Below are positions 31,855 to 41,037 of a stretch of DNA of 64,000 bases, one piece after another (positions within the stretch are counted from its first letter, which is position 1; each line of letters opens with the position of its first letter). The notes under the pieces were generated by a model, which was not told the DNA's origin, did no database searches, and saw only the letters and a list, made by a program, of their open reading frames with translations. The position numbers and the translations under genes are program-made. The DNA comes from Robertkochia sediminum (lineage in GTDB: Bacteria; Bacteroidota; Bacteroidia; Flavobacteriales; Flavobacteriaceae). The DNA lies in NCBI RefSeq assembly GCF_016786255.1, contig NZ_JADMKT010000078.1, positions 62,001 through 126,000 of the forward strand. Reading direction: 5' to 3'.

Positions 31855-33776
31855 TTAAAATATTTTAAAATGAGCATTTCTGTTAGGAAAAAAGCTATTG
31901 CAAAAATAACAAACCATTTCCAAAGCTCATTGACCTTATTCTCACTTTTTACCTGTTCAAGACCCTCGTCGATACTACTGTATGCTGTAATGTTTTTAAA
32001 GGCTTCAGGATCGTGATATTCAAGTTGGCTTTCGGTTCTGGGTTCATTAAAGCTGATGTTCCCGATAGTTTCGTTCTCTTTGATAATGCGGTAATGGCCC
32101 GGACTTGTGATCTGCTCATCAGGATAGACCCTGACATAATTACCATAGGCTTCCTGTCGGGGAATCACCGAAGTTATCCCGTTGTCCAGGGCAAGGATCT
32201 GATCCTTTTGGAGAGTGGTTCTTATGTCTGCACTTTCCTGGTTGCCAAAGGTGTAGTAAGACCTTGGCAGTCGCATACTTTGGAGTCCGATAGCATAAAA
32301 AACAGGTACTACGAGGGCCGATTGTATAAGGTCTGTTGTTTCGCTGTTTACTGCTGTAGTAAAGGCGTAGTGGCCATTCTTCCCGTAGAGAAAGGGGAGG
32401 CCTCCGGCCAGTTCCAGTGCTGCAGATACCGGACCGCTCAAGGCATAATATTCACTGACATTAGGATATTGAAAATTACTCACCCGTTCGTTGAATACAT
32501 TTTTAAACAAGGGGTGGTCATAACGTATGGTACTTACTACTGCAGACCTTCTTACCAAGCTGTCCCGGCGAGGAAGTCCCAATTGTGCATTGAGCTGGTA
32601 AAAGCTTTCAGAAGCCTCATTTGTCGCCGGTATCTGAAGGATGCGTAAACCCCGATCGGCCAGGTCAGAAAGACTTTGTCCAAGGGCAGGGGGCAAGGAG
32701 CGCACCTGATCGAGAATTACAAGATTCTGTTCTGAAAGTACGTTATAATCAACTGCATTAGGATCTGCTGTGATATACCTGAACTCGTCTTCGGTGAAAA
32801 TCCGGTTTAAATAGTCTCCGGGAGCCTCGCTTATATGAAGTATGTTGATCTTTTCGCTTACAGGAAGGCTGAAATAGAGCTCATTATCATAGGGTAAACC
32901 GTTGTCTTTTATGCTGATCCGGGCCCTCGCCAGATCTGCCGGAGGTAGGTCAAAGGTAACCCTGGTCGTATCGGTTTCGAATACTGCCGGAGCCCTGGCC
33001 AGTAACTCGTTACCTGATAATACAGATACAGGAAGGTTTTCGGGGCTTACTCCTTCAGCATGCGACAAAAATACGGTGAGCCTGGTACTCTCTGGTGTGG
33101 TTTGTCCAATACTGAGGGAGTCTATAGCTATATTGGACGGCGTATCCGCACGAACTACGGTGAGCCGCGTAATAAGATCTTCAGCAGATACTTCAGGTAA
33201 GGATTGTTGTGTTCGCTGCAGGTCGGTAAGCAGATAGATTACTTTATTCTTTTGCTGGTCCGGGAATAAGGTTTTAGCCTTCAGGATCACCTCATCCAGT
33301 CCGAGTTGTGCAGAGCTGTATTCAAGGGTAAGTAATTGATTGCGGAGGGAGTTCTTAGTGCCGGGGCCTATGGTGCTGTTATTGGTGATCACGAGGATCT
33401 CAATATCTTCCGGCCATTGATCTACGAGGGTGTTTACCGCCTTTTGCAAGAGTGTTCCCTGGGCAGAGGGAAAACTCATGCTTTGTGAATTATCTATGTA
33501 CACGATATAAGCGGTGTTGTCTTTACCTGCTTCAGGATCTCCTGAGTAGGGACCTGTAAATGCGAAGATAAGAAAGGCCAGGGCCAGCATACGTGTAAGC
33601 AGTACCAGCCATTTCTTTAAGCTGGAACTCTTGCGGGTTTGTAATTCCACTTCCTTAAGAAACCGCACATTGGTGAACGATTCCTTTTTAAAACGCCTTA
33701 ACCGGAACAGATGTACGATAAGGGGGATGATAAGCAAAAATAGAGCCCAAAGAATTTCCGGATGTTTTAAATGCAT
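31851..33776 (-). CDS. BatA-domain membrane protein with von Willebrand A-like region
   Basis: The 641-residue protein starts with the BatA N-terminal domain (MHLKHPEILWALFLLIIPLIVHLFRLRRFKKESFTNVRFL) and a second helix (WLVLLTRMLALAFLIFAF). A VWA-like domain follows with the metal-site motif DNSQS near residue 94. Long beta-rich periplasmic segments and a last helix (LWKWFVIFAIAFFLTEMLIL) complete it. No MoxR or BatB/BatD gene is beside it, so it is a stand-alone BatA relative. It heads a five-gene operon and has a perfect -7 box 18 bases before its ATG. Confidence 0.87.
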   Translation of the reverse strand: MHLKHPEILWALFLLIIPLIVHLFRLRRFKKESFTNVRFLKEVELQTRKSSSLKKWLVLLTRMLALAFLIFAFTGPYSGDPEAGKDNTAYIVYIDNSQSMSFPSAQGTLLQKAVNTLVDQWPEDIEILVITNNSTIGPGTKNSLRNQLLTLEYSSAQLGLDEVILKAKTLFPDQQKNKVIYLLTDLQRTQQSLPEVSAEDLITRLTVVRADTPSNIAIDSLSIGQTTPESTRLTVFLSHAEGVSPENLPVSVLSGNELLARAPAVFETDTTRVTFDLPPADLARARISIKDNGLPYDNELYFSLPVSEKINILHISEAPGDYLNRIFTEDEFRYITADPNAVDYNVLSEQNLVILDQVRSLPPALGQSLSDLADRGLRILQIPATNEASESFYQLNAQLGLPRRDSLVRRSAVVSTIRYDHPLFKNVFNERVSNFQYPNVSEYYALSGPVSAALELAGGLPFLYGKNGHYAFTTAVNSETTDLIQSALVVPVFYAIGLQSMRLPRSYYTFGNQESADIRTTLQKDQILALDNGITSVIPRQEAYGNYVRVYPDEQITSPGHYRIIKENETIGNISFNEPRTESQLEYHDPEAFKNITAYSSIDEGLEQVKSENKVNELWKWFVIFAIAFFLTEMLILKYFK

Positions 33777-33793
33777 TCCCTAAAGTGTATGTT

Positions 33794-33801
33794 CAAATAT
33801 A
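33794..33801 (-). promoter_or_regulatory. -7 box TATATTTG of the BatA-led operon
   Basis: Perfect TAnnTTTG on the minus strand, 17 bases before ATG 33776. Confidence 0.5.
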
Positions 33802-33831
33802 AGATTATTAATCTACAGCACCTCATACTTT

Positions 33832-34644
33832 TCAGAACCGGGATATGAGTTTTTGAAACCACGTTCGTGGGGGTTCAGTGAAGGCTCCGAGGTCCATGTT
33901 CATCACGTGGTTATAACCGATCTGGAAGAGTTCATCTGCACGCTGGGTATCAAAGATCGGGTAGCTCGCCAAACTGGGTGGATCGATATAGAGATCGCAT
34001 TCATGCTCGGCGAACCTGTTCGAGGCATTGACACTTAGCTGGAAGGTTCGCGCAGCAATAGAGGCAATATTGCCGAGTTCCTTGCTACGGGCCATCGGAC
34101 TAATATTGATCACTATAGTTTTCCGGCATTCATTTCGTAATGGTTCTAACGGAATATTACTGAACACGCCACCGTCTACATAATACAGATCGTTGATCTT
34201 AACGGGAGAGAACAGCACAGGGATCGAAGCAGATGCCTGGACAATAGAGGCGAGGTTGCCCTCTCTGAAATATACCGGACTTCCATTGAGGATATCGGTT
34301 GCTGCAATGATCAGGGGGGTCGGAAGGTCCCTAAGGTCGGTCTCGCCGAGATGGGTTCGGATCAGGGAGCCCAGTTTATCGAGATTAAGAATGCCTGTGG
34401 TAGGCATTTGGAAGTTGGTGATGTCCCTTATGTTTAACTTCTTCATAAGGTCCAGGGTCTCTTCAGGAGTTTTTCCGGCAGCGATAAACGCTCCGGCTAT
34501 GGCGCCGGCACTAACCCCGGAAATGATGTCGGGTGTGATCCCCTTTTCCTGAAGGGCTTTGATCGCCCCCAAATGAGCAAACCCACGGGCTCCCCCTCCT
34601 CCGAGGACGAACCCGTATTGGTATGCCTTTTTCTTATCGCTCAT
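33832..34644 (-). CDS. Patatin-like phospholipase
   Basis: The 270-residue protein has the oxyanion loop GGGGARG (15-21), the nucleophile Ser45 in GVSAG and the dyad Asp157 in VDGG. It is the short bacterial patatin type (RssA-like) and should act as a lipid acyl hydrolase at the membrane from the cytosol. ATG 34644 overlaps the end of the S10 peptidase by 11 bases, which argues for coupling. Upstream codons of the open frame belong to the S10 region and are not coding in this frame. Confidence 0.9.
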   Translation of the reverse strand: MSDKKKAYQYGFVLGGGGARGFAHLGAIKALQEKGITPDIISGVSAGAIAGAFIAAGKTPEETLDLMKKLNIRDITNFQMPTTGILNLDKLGSLIRTHLGETDLRDLPTPLIIAATDILNGSPVYFREGNLASIVQASASIPVLFSPVKINDLYYVDGGVFSNIPLEPLRNECRKTIVINISPMARSKELGNIASIAARTFQLSVNASNRFAEHECDLYIDPPSLASYPIFDTQRADELFQIGYNHVMNMDLGAFTEPPRTWFQKLISRF

Positions 34645-36130
34645 ATCTCGCAGCCTTACCTTGGGCAGCAGTACGTGAAATGAACGCGCGCAGATCGTCG
34701 TTGGCCTTTTTAAGGTCTTCTGCACGGAGATACATCATATGTCCGCTGCGATACCCTTCAAAGCTAAGACGGTCTTTCATTTTTCCCGCCGGGTCCAATT
34801 GCCACATGCTGTATTTCGTATTGAAATAAGTGGTGGCACCATCGTAATACCCTGCCTGGTAGAATACATTAAGATATGGATTCTGAGCCATAGCCTGACG
34901 AAGGTTGTCCCGGGTGTTGTCCTTATCATTGTTCCACGGATGTACGGGTCCGAAAACATTGTATTTGAGATCGGTAGCAAAACCAAGCTCTTTTCTGAGG
35001 TAATAATTAATGGCAGGAGTAAAGGAATGCAACCACGAAGTAAGTTCGGCGCTGTAATCGGGAGCAGTACCGGCGTCGCTCTTATCAATTCCGAGGTATC
35101 GGGAATCCAGTCTTCCTACCGTATACCCTTCATCTCTGAGCAATTCTTTCCAGAAGAATTGGTTGGGAACCGACAGGTTGTGTTGCAGGATCACTTTTGC
35201 AGATATCCCGGTAAGACGAGCCATCTTCTCTGCGATCTTAACTCTTTCTTCCTGCGGAAGGAATCCGCCCTTTGCCAATGCCGGGATCAATTCATTGATC
35301 GTGAAATCTTCCGATTCAGGAAGCACATCGGTCAGGTCTTTACTTTGTAGCGCATTATCCAAAGCTTTATGATGCCAGGCAGCTGCTGTATAATAAGGGG
35401 TGTTTAGCGCTTCGGCAACCGGGCCACCGCGACGCAATACCTGGTAATCTGCCGGAGAAACCATGATCACTCCGTTCAGGTACATCCACTCACTGTTCTG
35501 AAGTTCCAGTGCCAATCCGGCAACGCGGGTACCTCCGTAGCTCTCTCCAATAATGTATTTTGGGCTTCTCCATCTGTTGTGGCGGGAGACAAAGGTGTTG
35601 ATCCAGTCAGAGAGGTAACTAATGTCTTCGTTAACACCAAAAAACTGCTCTCTCTCAGGCATTTTACCGTCTTTACCCGGTACCATTCTCGAATACCCTG
35701 TATTTACCGGGTTTACATAAACAATATCGGCTACATCGAGAATAGAGTTTGGATTGTCTTTGACACCATAGGGCTGTAATGGGTATCCCTCGTCATCGAT
35801 ATTTAGCACCTTCGGACCTGTGTAGGCCAGGTGCATCCAAACCGATGCCGAACCCGGACCTCCGTTAAACGAGATCAGAAGCGGACGCGAAGCGCGGTCC
35901 TTGATATCTGTACGATAATAATAAGTGTGAAATAAGGTGGCAATAACCTCGCCTTCATCATTCCATACCGGCTGGGTTCCTGTTGCGGCATTGTAGGCCA
36001 CTTTTTGACCCTGAATGGTTACCGAATGACTTGTGGTTATCAAGGTGTCGGTTGGTAGTTCGAGGGCTTGTGCAAATGCAGTACATGCACACAGGCAAAA
36101 GAGCCAAAGGCTCAATGTAATTTTTCTCAT
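34634..36130 (-). CDS. Secreted S10 serine carboxypeptidase-like protein
   Basis: The 498-residue protein has a signal peptide (MRKITLSLWLFCLCACTAFA) and then the S10 fold. FNGGPGSASVWMH forms the oxyanion region, GESYGG carries nucleophile Ser197, YYDGATTYF carries the Asp and GYRSGHMMY the His. It should act in the periplasm or outside the cell on peptide C-termini. I chose ATG 36130 because it gives the signal; the open frame extends 29 codons further. It is co-transcribed with the patatin gene. Confidence 0.9.
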   Translation of the reverse strand: MRKITLSLWLFCLCACTAFAQALELPTDTLITTSHSVTIQGQKVAYNAATGTQPVWNDEGEVIATLFHTYYYRTDIKDRASRPLLISFNGGPGSASVWMHLAYTGPKVLNIDDEGYPLQPYGVKDNPNSILDVADIVYVNPVNTGYSRMVPGKDGKMPEREQFFGVNEDISYLSDWINTFVSRHNRWRSPKYIIGESYGGTRVAGLALELQNSEWMYLNGVIMVSPADYQVLRRGGPVAEALNTPYYTAAAWHHKALDNALQSKDLTDVLPESEDFTINELIPALAKGGFLPQEERVKIAEKMARLTGISAKVILQHNLSVPNQFFWKELLRDEGYTVGRLDSRYLGIDKSDAGTAPDYSAELTSWLHSFTPAINYYLRKELGFATDLKYNVFGPVHPWNNDKDNTRDNLRQAMAQNPYLNVFYQAGYYDGATTYFNTKYSMWQLDPAGKMKDRLSFEGYRSGHMMYLRAEDLKKANDDLRAFISRTAAQGKAARYER

Positions 36131-36336
36131 CTTGATTGTAGTTGATTTTTGCTTAAAAATAAAAATAAAGTTCTGCTCCGGAAAAGAAGACCCATAGTTA
36201 TTCTGTATTGCATGCACTATTTCATTTATTCAAAGCGGTATGCAATGGCTGTATTTAACTAGGGTAAAGGCAGGTAAATTGCAGTTGTGGACTAAGTGAT
36301 CTGGGGTTGGTGACTCCCGGAGGCCTGATCGTTCTC

Positions 36337-37107
36337 TTAGAATTTTTCGAAAACACCGAGCCCAAAAAGGGCAAAGTCATATTTTACCGGATCGTTCGGG
36401 TCCATTTTTCTAAGTGCGTTATCCAGCTCCTCGAGTGCCCTGGCGTCATTCTGTTTTCTTTTTAAAAGCCCCAATTTACGGGCTACATTGCCGGAGTGGA
36501 CATCCAGCGGACAGGATAGCTGGGCAGGGGAGACCGACCTCCAGATCCCCGCATCAACCCCTTTATTATCCTTTCGTGCCATCCACCGAAGAAACATATT
36601 GATACGTTTTGCCGATGATCCTTTTCGGGGGTCCGAAACGTGTTTTTCGGTACGCGGTAGATGAGGGATCTCAAAGAATTTTGTTTTGAGGTCGCCTATA
36701 GCTTCCTGTAATCTTGGTGCATTGCTATGGGCAGCGAACACTCCTTCTAATCCGCCATAATTCTCGTAAAGGTACTTTAATCCGCGAATAAAATGTCTGA
36801 GGTCTTCGGCATTATAGGTACGGTGTACAAAATTTTCAAAACGATCGAGATCCTCCTCCTGGTGCGACATGATAAAATCGTACGGACTGTTTCCTAAAAG
36901 TTCCATCATGCGGTTCGCATTATTGATAATGCTTTTACGATTACCCCATGCAATGGTGGCGGTAAGGAATCCGGAGATCTCTATATCTTCCTTATCCCGG
37001 TACCTGTGAATGATCTGTACAGGGTCTGTGGTAATAAATTCCGGGTTATTGTATTGGTCGGCCTTTTCATCAAGAAAGGCTTTGAGTTCACCGGGAGGAA
37101 GCATCAT
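36337..37107 (-). CDS. TIGR02757/DUF2400-family protein
   Basis: The 256-residue protein has DPVQIIHRYRDKEDIEISGFLTATIAWGNR, a signature of TIGR02757. GSSAKRINMFLRWMARKDN and CPLDVHSGNVARKLGLLKRK near the C-terminus are also typical. The layout recalls helix-hairpin-helix DNA glycosylases, but no activity is known for the family. Its ATG shares one base with the stop of the LolD-type ATPase (TGATG), so the two are coupled. Confidence 0.88.
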   Translation of the reverse strand: MMLPPGELKAFLDEKADQYNNPEFITTDPVQIIHRYRDKEDIEISGFLTATIAWGNRKSIINNANRMMELLGNSPYDFIMSHQEEDLDRFENFVHRTYNAEDLRHFIRGLKYLYENYGGLEGVFAAHSNAPRLQEAIGDLKTKFFEIPHLPRTEKHVSDPRKGSSAKRINMFLRWMARKDNKGVDAGIWRSVSPAQLSCPLDVHSGNVARKLGLLKRKQNDARALEELDNALRKMDPNDPVKYDFALFGLGVFEKF

Positions 37108-37796
37108 CAGGAGTTTTGCAGGCTTTCAACCTCCTCGTTCACGATCTGTCCGTCGACCATTACCAATTTCCTGTCGGCCATATTAGCAAGGTCTTCGTTG
37201 TGCGTAACGATCACAAAGGTTTGTCCAAAGCGATCGCGAAGCTCAAAGAACAGGTTGTGCAGGCGTTCAGCACTCTCAGAGTCAAGGTTTCCACTGGGTT
37301 CGTCGGCAAAAACAATATCCGGATTATTCATCAGGGCTCTTGCCACGGCAACTCTTTGCTGTTCGCCACCCGATAAGGCACCGGGTTTGTGGTCAAGACG
37401 GTGTGAGAGTCCCAAAAATCCAAGGAGCTCCCTGGCACGGGCTTCGGCCTTTTCGCGCGATGTGTTCTTAATGAATGCGGGGATACATACATTCTCCAGG
37501 GAAGTGAATTCCGGTAACAGCTGATGAAACTGAAATATAAAACCAATATGCTCATTTCTGAACCTGGCCATGGCCTTATCTTTTAATTCATGAACCCTGG
37601 TGTTATTAATGATAATGGCCGTGTCTTTAAGCTTGTCCGGTGTATCCAGGGTTCCAAGGATCTGCAATAGGGTAGTTTTACCGGCACCGGAAGCGCCCAC
37701 AATAGAAACGACCTCTCCCTTTTTGATCTCAATGTCGACACCCTTGAGCACCTCAAGCTCACCATAGGTTTTATGAATATTTACGGCCTTTATCAT
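37107..37796 (-). CDS. LolD-type ABC transporter ATP-binding protein
   Basis: The 229-residue ATPase has Walker A GASGAGKT (34-41), Q-loop region [18 protein letters not shown], signature [15 protein letters not shown], Walker [11 protein letters not shown] and the H-loop VTHNEDLA. The MacB/LolD branch works with FtsX-like permeases, for lipoprotein release or peptide export. No permease gene is beside it, so its partner is elsewhere. A weak -7-like box TACTTTTC lies upstream near 37820. Confidence 0.9.
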   Translation of the reverse strand: MIKAVNIHKTYGELEVLKGVDIEIKKGEVVSIVGASGAGKTTLLQILGTLDTPDKLKDTAIIINNTRVHELKDKAMARFRNEHIGFIFQFHQLLPEFTSLENVCIPAFIKNTSREKAEARARELLGFLGLSHRLDHKPGALSGGEQQRVAVARALMNNPDIVFADEPSGNLDSESAERLHNLFFELRDRFGQTFVIVTHNEDLANMADRKLVMVDGQIVNEEVESLQNS

Positions 37797-37928
37797 AGCT
37801 TTATTCAGAATGAATGCGAAAAGTACGGATTAAGGGGTAAACACGCAAACAGGTAAGGGGGGAGTTCGGTTCTCGGGTATTCTTCTAAAATAATCGTTAA
37901 AGAACAAAACCATTGTTTAATAAATTGA

Positions 37929-37936
37929 TACTTTTG
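37929..37936 (+). promoter_or_regulatory. -7 box TACTTTTG of msrA-folE
   Basis: Perfect TAnnTTTG element, 40 bases before ATG 37977. Confidence 0.45.
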
Positions 37937-37976
37937 TTAAACATGTTTAAGGATTAACCGAAATGTGAACAGAATA

Positions 37977-38522
37977 ATGATGGAGACGGCATATTTAGCA
38001 GGTGGTTGCTTCTGGTGTACAGAGGCGGTGTTTGAGCAGATCGAAGGAGTGAACTCAGTGATCTCCGGGTACACCGGCGGACTAATCAAGAATCCGGCAT
38101 ACAGGGAGATCTGTACCGGCCGTACCGGTCATGCAGAGGCGGTCAAGATCACCTTTGACCCTGAAGTGGTGAGTTTCAGGGGGTTATTAGAGGTGTTCTT
38201 TGCAACCCATGATCCGACAACCCTTAACAGGCAGGGCAATGATATGGGAACGCAATACCGTTCAGGTATCTTTTATACCACCCCTGAGCAGCGGGAACAG
38301 GCACAGGCTTTTATTGAACTCCTCACCGAAGAGAAAGTGTTTGATGACCCTATAGTCACGGAAATTACAGCAGCAGGTCCCTTTTACGCTGCCGAAGAGT
38401 ACCATCAGGATTATTACGCCTTGCACAGGGAGCAACCGTATTGCAGAGTGATCATCGATCCGAAAATAAAGAAATTAAAACAGTATTATTCACATAAACT
38501 AAAGACCAAAAATGCCATATAA
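37977..38522 (+). CDS. msrA: Peptide methionine (S)-S-oxide reductase
   Basis: The 181-residue enzyme repairs S-sulfoxides of methionine using thioredoxin. The active site GCFWC (Cys11, Cys14) is at the N-terminus, followed by [21 protein letters not shown], and it has [21 protein letters not shown] and [11 protein letters not shown] near the end. There is no signal peptide. I use ATG 37977 rather than a GTG 12 bases earlier. Its last 11 bases overlap folE, so the two are translationally coupled. Confidence 0.95.
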   Translation: MMETAYLAGGCFWCTEAVFEQIEGVNSVISGYTGGLIKNPAYREICTGRTGHAEAVKITFDPEVVSFRGLLEVFFATHDPTTLNRQGNDMGTQYRSGIFYTTPEQREQAQAFIELLTEEKVFDDPIVTEITAAGPFYAAEEYHQDYYALHREQPYCRVIIDPKIKKLKQYYSHKLKTKNAI

Positions 38523-39108
38523 AACCTTCGAGGAATACAATATCAAGATCACCGATGAGGTAAGAGACCGTTACCGTCAGATCATCCAGGAACTTGGAGA
38601 AGACACAAGCCGGGAAGGCCTTGAGAAAACCCCTGAAAGGGCGGCCAAGGCTATGCAATTCCTTACTCAGGGATACTACCAAGACGCTTCCGCCATCCTA
38701 AAAAGTGCTATGTTCAAAGAGAGCTATAACGAGATGGTGATCGTTAAGGATATTGAATTGTATTCGCTTTGCGAGCATCATATTCTGCCTTTCTTCGGTA
38801 AGGCGCACATTGCCTACATTCCCGATGGACACATCGTAGGACTTAGTAAGCTGCCACGTATCGTAGATGTCTTCGCCAGAAGATTACAGGTGCAGGAACG
38901 CCTTACACACGATATTCTGGAATGTATAAATCAGACCCTGAAACCCAAAGGTGTGGCTGTGGTCATTGAGGCTTCTCATATGTGTATGATGATGCGTGGC
39001 GTTCAAAAACAAAATTCGGTAACTACAACTTCAGGTTTCCGCGGACAGTTCAAGGAGATCGAAACGAGGAACGAATTCCTGAAACTCATCAGTTCAGACC
39101 TGACCTGA
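38512..39108 (+). CDS. folE: GTP cyclohydrolase I, type IA
   Basis: The 198-residue enzyme makes 7,8-dihydroneopterin triphosphate from GTP for folate and related pterins. Zinc ligands Cys87 and His90 in SLCEHH and Cys158 in HMCMMMRG are intact, as are [19 protein letters not shown] and [14 protein letters not shown]. Length is typical. It overlaps msrA by 11 bases and follows it on one transcript. Confidence 0.96.
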   Translation: MPYKTFEEYNIKITDEVRDRYRQIIQELGEDTSREGLEKTPERAAKAMQFLTQGYYQDASAILKSAMFKESYNEMVIVKDIELYSLCEHHILPFFGKAHIAYIPDGHIVGLSKLPRIVDVFARRLQVQERLTHDILECINQTLKPKGVAVVIEASHMCMMMRGVQKQNSVTTTSGFRGQFKEIETRNEFLKLISSDLT

Positions 39109-39156
39109 TCGTTTCGTTACTACCTTTATCTTTTTAAAAAACCGTATACTTGATGC

Positions 39157-39438
39157 ATGAAATACGGAAAATTGGTTTTGAGTATTGCGCTTGACCTGGT
39201 GGGAATGGCATCTTATTTCTTTCCCGGAATAGGGGAAACGGCCGATTTTGTCTGGGCGCCCATATCAGGATTTTTGATCACGCGTATGTATCCCGACAGA
39301 GCGGGTAGGATAGGAGGATTTATAGGGTTCCTGGAGGAACTGATCCCCGGGATGGATTTTATTCCCACATTTACTTTAATGTGGGTTTACGTTCATCTAC
39401 TCAAAAAAGATAAGTACCTGAAAAAGCGTGCTACTTGA
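39157..39438 (+). CDS. Small membrane protein
   Basis: The 93-residue protein has two or three hydrophobic stretches (LVLSIALDLVGMASYFF, DFVWAPISGFLITRMY, FTLMWVYVHLL). GMDFIPTFTLMWVYVHLLKK closes it. I recall similar unnamed flavobacterial proteins but no function. It follows folE by 48 bases. Its 3-prime end overlaps the opposite gene by 8 bases. Confidence 0.7.
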   Translation: MKYGKLVLSIALDLVGMASYFFPGIGETADFVWAPISGFLITRMYPDRAGRIGGFIGFLEELIPGMDFIPTFTLMWVYVHLLKKDKYLKKRAT

Positions 39439-39727
39439 TCTTAATGCCCATACGGTTAAGCATTTTCTTCTCAAAATTCCAAAAGAAAGCGAATTGACCG
39501 AATAGCCAACCAAAAAACACTAAAAGCACCTGATAGATCGGAAAGATCAGAAAGATCCTTACCGGCCAGTAGATCCATCCGCTGGTCGTTGCAGGGTCCA
39601 TGCCGATATAGTCGGTAACGGGGCTGGCAAGTTTCGTTGCTGTAGAGCCGGTAATGGCGAAGACCACCAAGATGACCACCAACTGAAAATTTGAATCAAT
39701 ACCCCAACGTTCTTTTAGCTTCTTCAT
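39431..39727 (-). CDS. Small membrane protein (DUF6787-like)
   Basis: The 98-residue protein starts MKKLKERWGIDSNFQLVVIL and has two membrane helices (LVVILVVFAITGSTATKLA and IFLIFPIYQVLLVFFGWLFGQ). The ending WNFEKKMLNRMGIK is conserved in memory among flavobacteria; the DUF number is given with low certainty. It forms a run with the lipoprotein gene upstream (30 bases). Confidence 0.72.
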   Translation of the reverse strand: MKKLKERWGIDSNFQLVVILVVFAITGSTATKLASPVTDYIGMDPATTSGWIYWPVRIFLIFPIYQVLLVFFGWLFGQFAFFWNFEKKMLNRMGIKIK

Positions 39728-39757
39728 GTGATTTTGTTTTCAGGGCGCAAATATATA

Positions 39758-40219
39758 CTAATTTATCCGTGGATAAAAAGGCCCCAGGCGCTGATTGTAC
39801 TTTCGCTGAAAAAATACAAAATAATTGTAGAGTAAATAGTTGACCTCGTAACCGTAATTGATACGCTGATCATAGTCTATAGGGAAAATATAGAGTTCAG
39901 GATCTTTGCGATTGGTCTGTTGCGCCCTGAGATTCCAATTCGCAACCAGTACGCGATTGCGGCTTTCCAGCCAACTTTGTTCGAAATACTTTCTGGGTGT
40001 AGCAACGGTGTTTAACCAGGTGTTGAACCCGGGTTCAAGAATAATGATCTCGTATTCAACGTCTTCGTTCGCAATGCGAACCGTATCTTGTTTACCCGAA
40101 TTAAAGATCGCTTGTTCTTCTTCGGTGATGTTAAGGGGTTGGTTTTCAGTGCTGTTCTTGCTGCCCGAACATGCCACCAATGTAAGGGTCAAACCTAAGA
40201 TGGTAAGGAATATTTTCAT
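39758..40219 (-). CDS. Flavobacterial lipoprotein (DUF6146-like)
   Basis: The 153-residue protein has a lipoprotein signal (MKIFLTILGLTLTLVAC) with cleavage before Cys17 and a Ser/Asn-rich linker. The folded part has YEIIILEPGFNTWLNTVATP and YYQ-like aromatic runs ending VNYLLYNYFVFFQRKYNQRLGPFYPRIN. It should sit in the envelope. The function is unknown and the DUF assignment is from memory. Confidence 0.75.
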   Translation of the reverse strand: MKIFLTILGLTLTLVACSGSKNSTENQPLNITEEEQAIFNSGKQDTVRIANEDVEYEIIILEPGFNTWLNTVATPRKYFEQSWLESRNRVLVANWNLRAQQTNRKDPELYIFPIDYDQRINYGYEVNYLLYNYFVFFQRKYNQRLGPFYPRIN

Positions 40220-40253
40220 CGGTTAATAACACATTTGCTCCCTTAAATATAGT

Positions 40254-40285
40254 AAAAAGTCTGCAGTTTCCTCTGCAGACTTTTT
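40254..40285 (-). terminator. Terminator after the DUF937 gene
   Basis: A 13-bp stem (40254-40266 with 40273-40285), core GTCTGCAG/CTGCAGAC, flanked by A and T runs. It ends the DUF937 gene on the minus strand. Confidence 0.85.
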
Positions 40286-40304
40286 GTTGCTATGAAAAGA
40301 TGGA

Positions 40305-40937
40305 TCATTTTCCGAAAAGGCTCCCCAGCATTCCTGCAAGGCCTCCTTTGTTCTTTCCACCTGCGAGCATATCGCTTACATCGTCTAATACGCTACCATC
40401 GCCATCGGCATCGAGGAGGCTCGTGATCATATCTCTGTTCTGTCCGGGTTGTCCGCCCAGCATACTTCCGAGCATGGAGCTCAGGTCGTTAGGAGAACTA
40501 ATGTTGTTCTGCCTCGTTTGCTTCCCTAAAAGACCTAATGCAATAGGGGCAAGGGTCATTAAGGTTTTGCCGATAGTGCCTGCATCCAGTCCCGAACGCT
40601 GACTAAGAGCATTCTTAACTTCAGGCTCCTTGTCGCCAAATACGTGGCCTAAAATTCCGGCACCATCCTGAAGTACCTCCGGATTCACTCCTCCACTGAA
40701 AAGGCTTCCCAGGTTATCTAAAATACTTCCATCATGCCGGTCAGAGCGCGCAGCATTTAACAAACCTTCAGCAGTTTGCGGATTAGCTGCTTTTTTCTTC
40801 ATCCCTGCCATGATCAGTGGCATGGCCATCCCGATCAGATCTGCAGCTTTACTGGTGTCTACTCCGGCTTCATTACTTAAACCATTAACCAGTTGCTTGC
40901 CCATGTCGCTGTTTAAGAGACTCATTAATCCATCCAT
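40305..40937 (-). CDS. DUF937-family protein
   Basis: The 210-residue protein is rich in Gly, Ala, Met and Leu, with DUF937 features: MSLLNSDMGKQLVNGLSNEAGVDTSKAADLIGMAMPLIMAGM and LMTLAPIALGLLGKQ. A calcium-like DADGDGS sits near residue 183 in SLLDADGDGSVLDDVSDML. There is no signal peptide. Function is unknown. It has terminators on both sides and is likely monocistronic. Confidence 0.88.
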   Translation of the reverse strand: MDGLMSLLNSDMGKQLVNGLSNEAGVDTSKAADLIGMAMPLIMAGMKKKAANPQTAEGLLNAARSDRHDGSILDNLGSLFSGGVNPEVLQDGAGILGHVFGDKEPEVKNALSQRSGLDAGTIGKTLMTLAPIALGLLGKQTRQNNISSPNDLSSMLGSMLGGQPGQNRDMITSLLDADGDGSVLDDVSDMLAGGKNKGGLAGMLGSLFGK

Positions 40938-40983
40938 TGTGTGTTGATTTTTTTAAATTGTTGATAATCAAGCATTAAGATAC

Positions 40984-41017
40984 AAAAAAAGTCTCCCTTT
41001 AGCAGAGAGACTTTTTT
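40984..41017 (-). terminator. Terminator of the serC-serA operon
   Basis: Arms AAAAAAAGTCTC and GAGACTTTTTT pair with a loose 11-base centre. On the minus strand it ends in a T-run, 21 bases after the serA stop. Confidence 0.8.
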
Positions 41018-41037
41018 AAAAATAGATGAAAGTCGTC

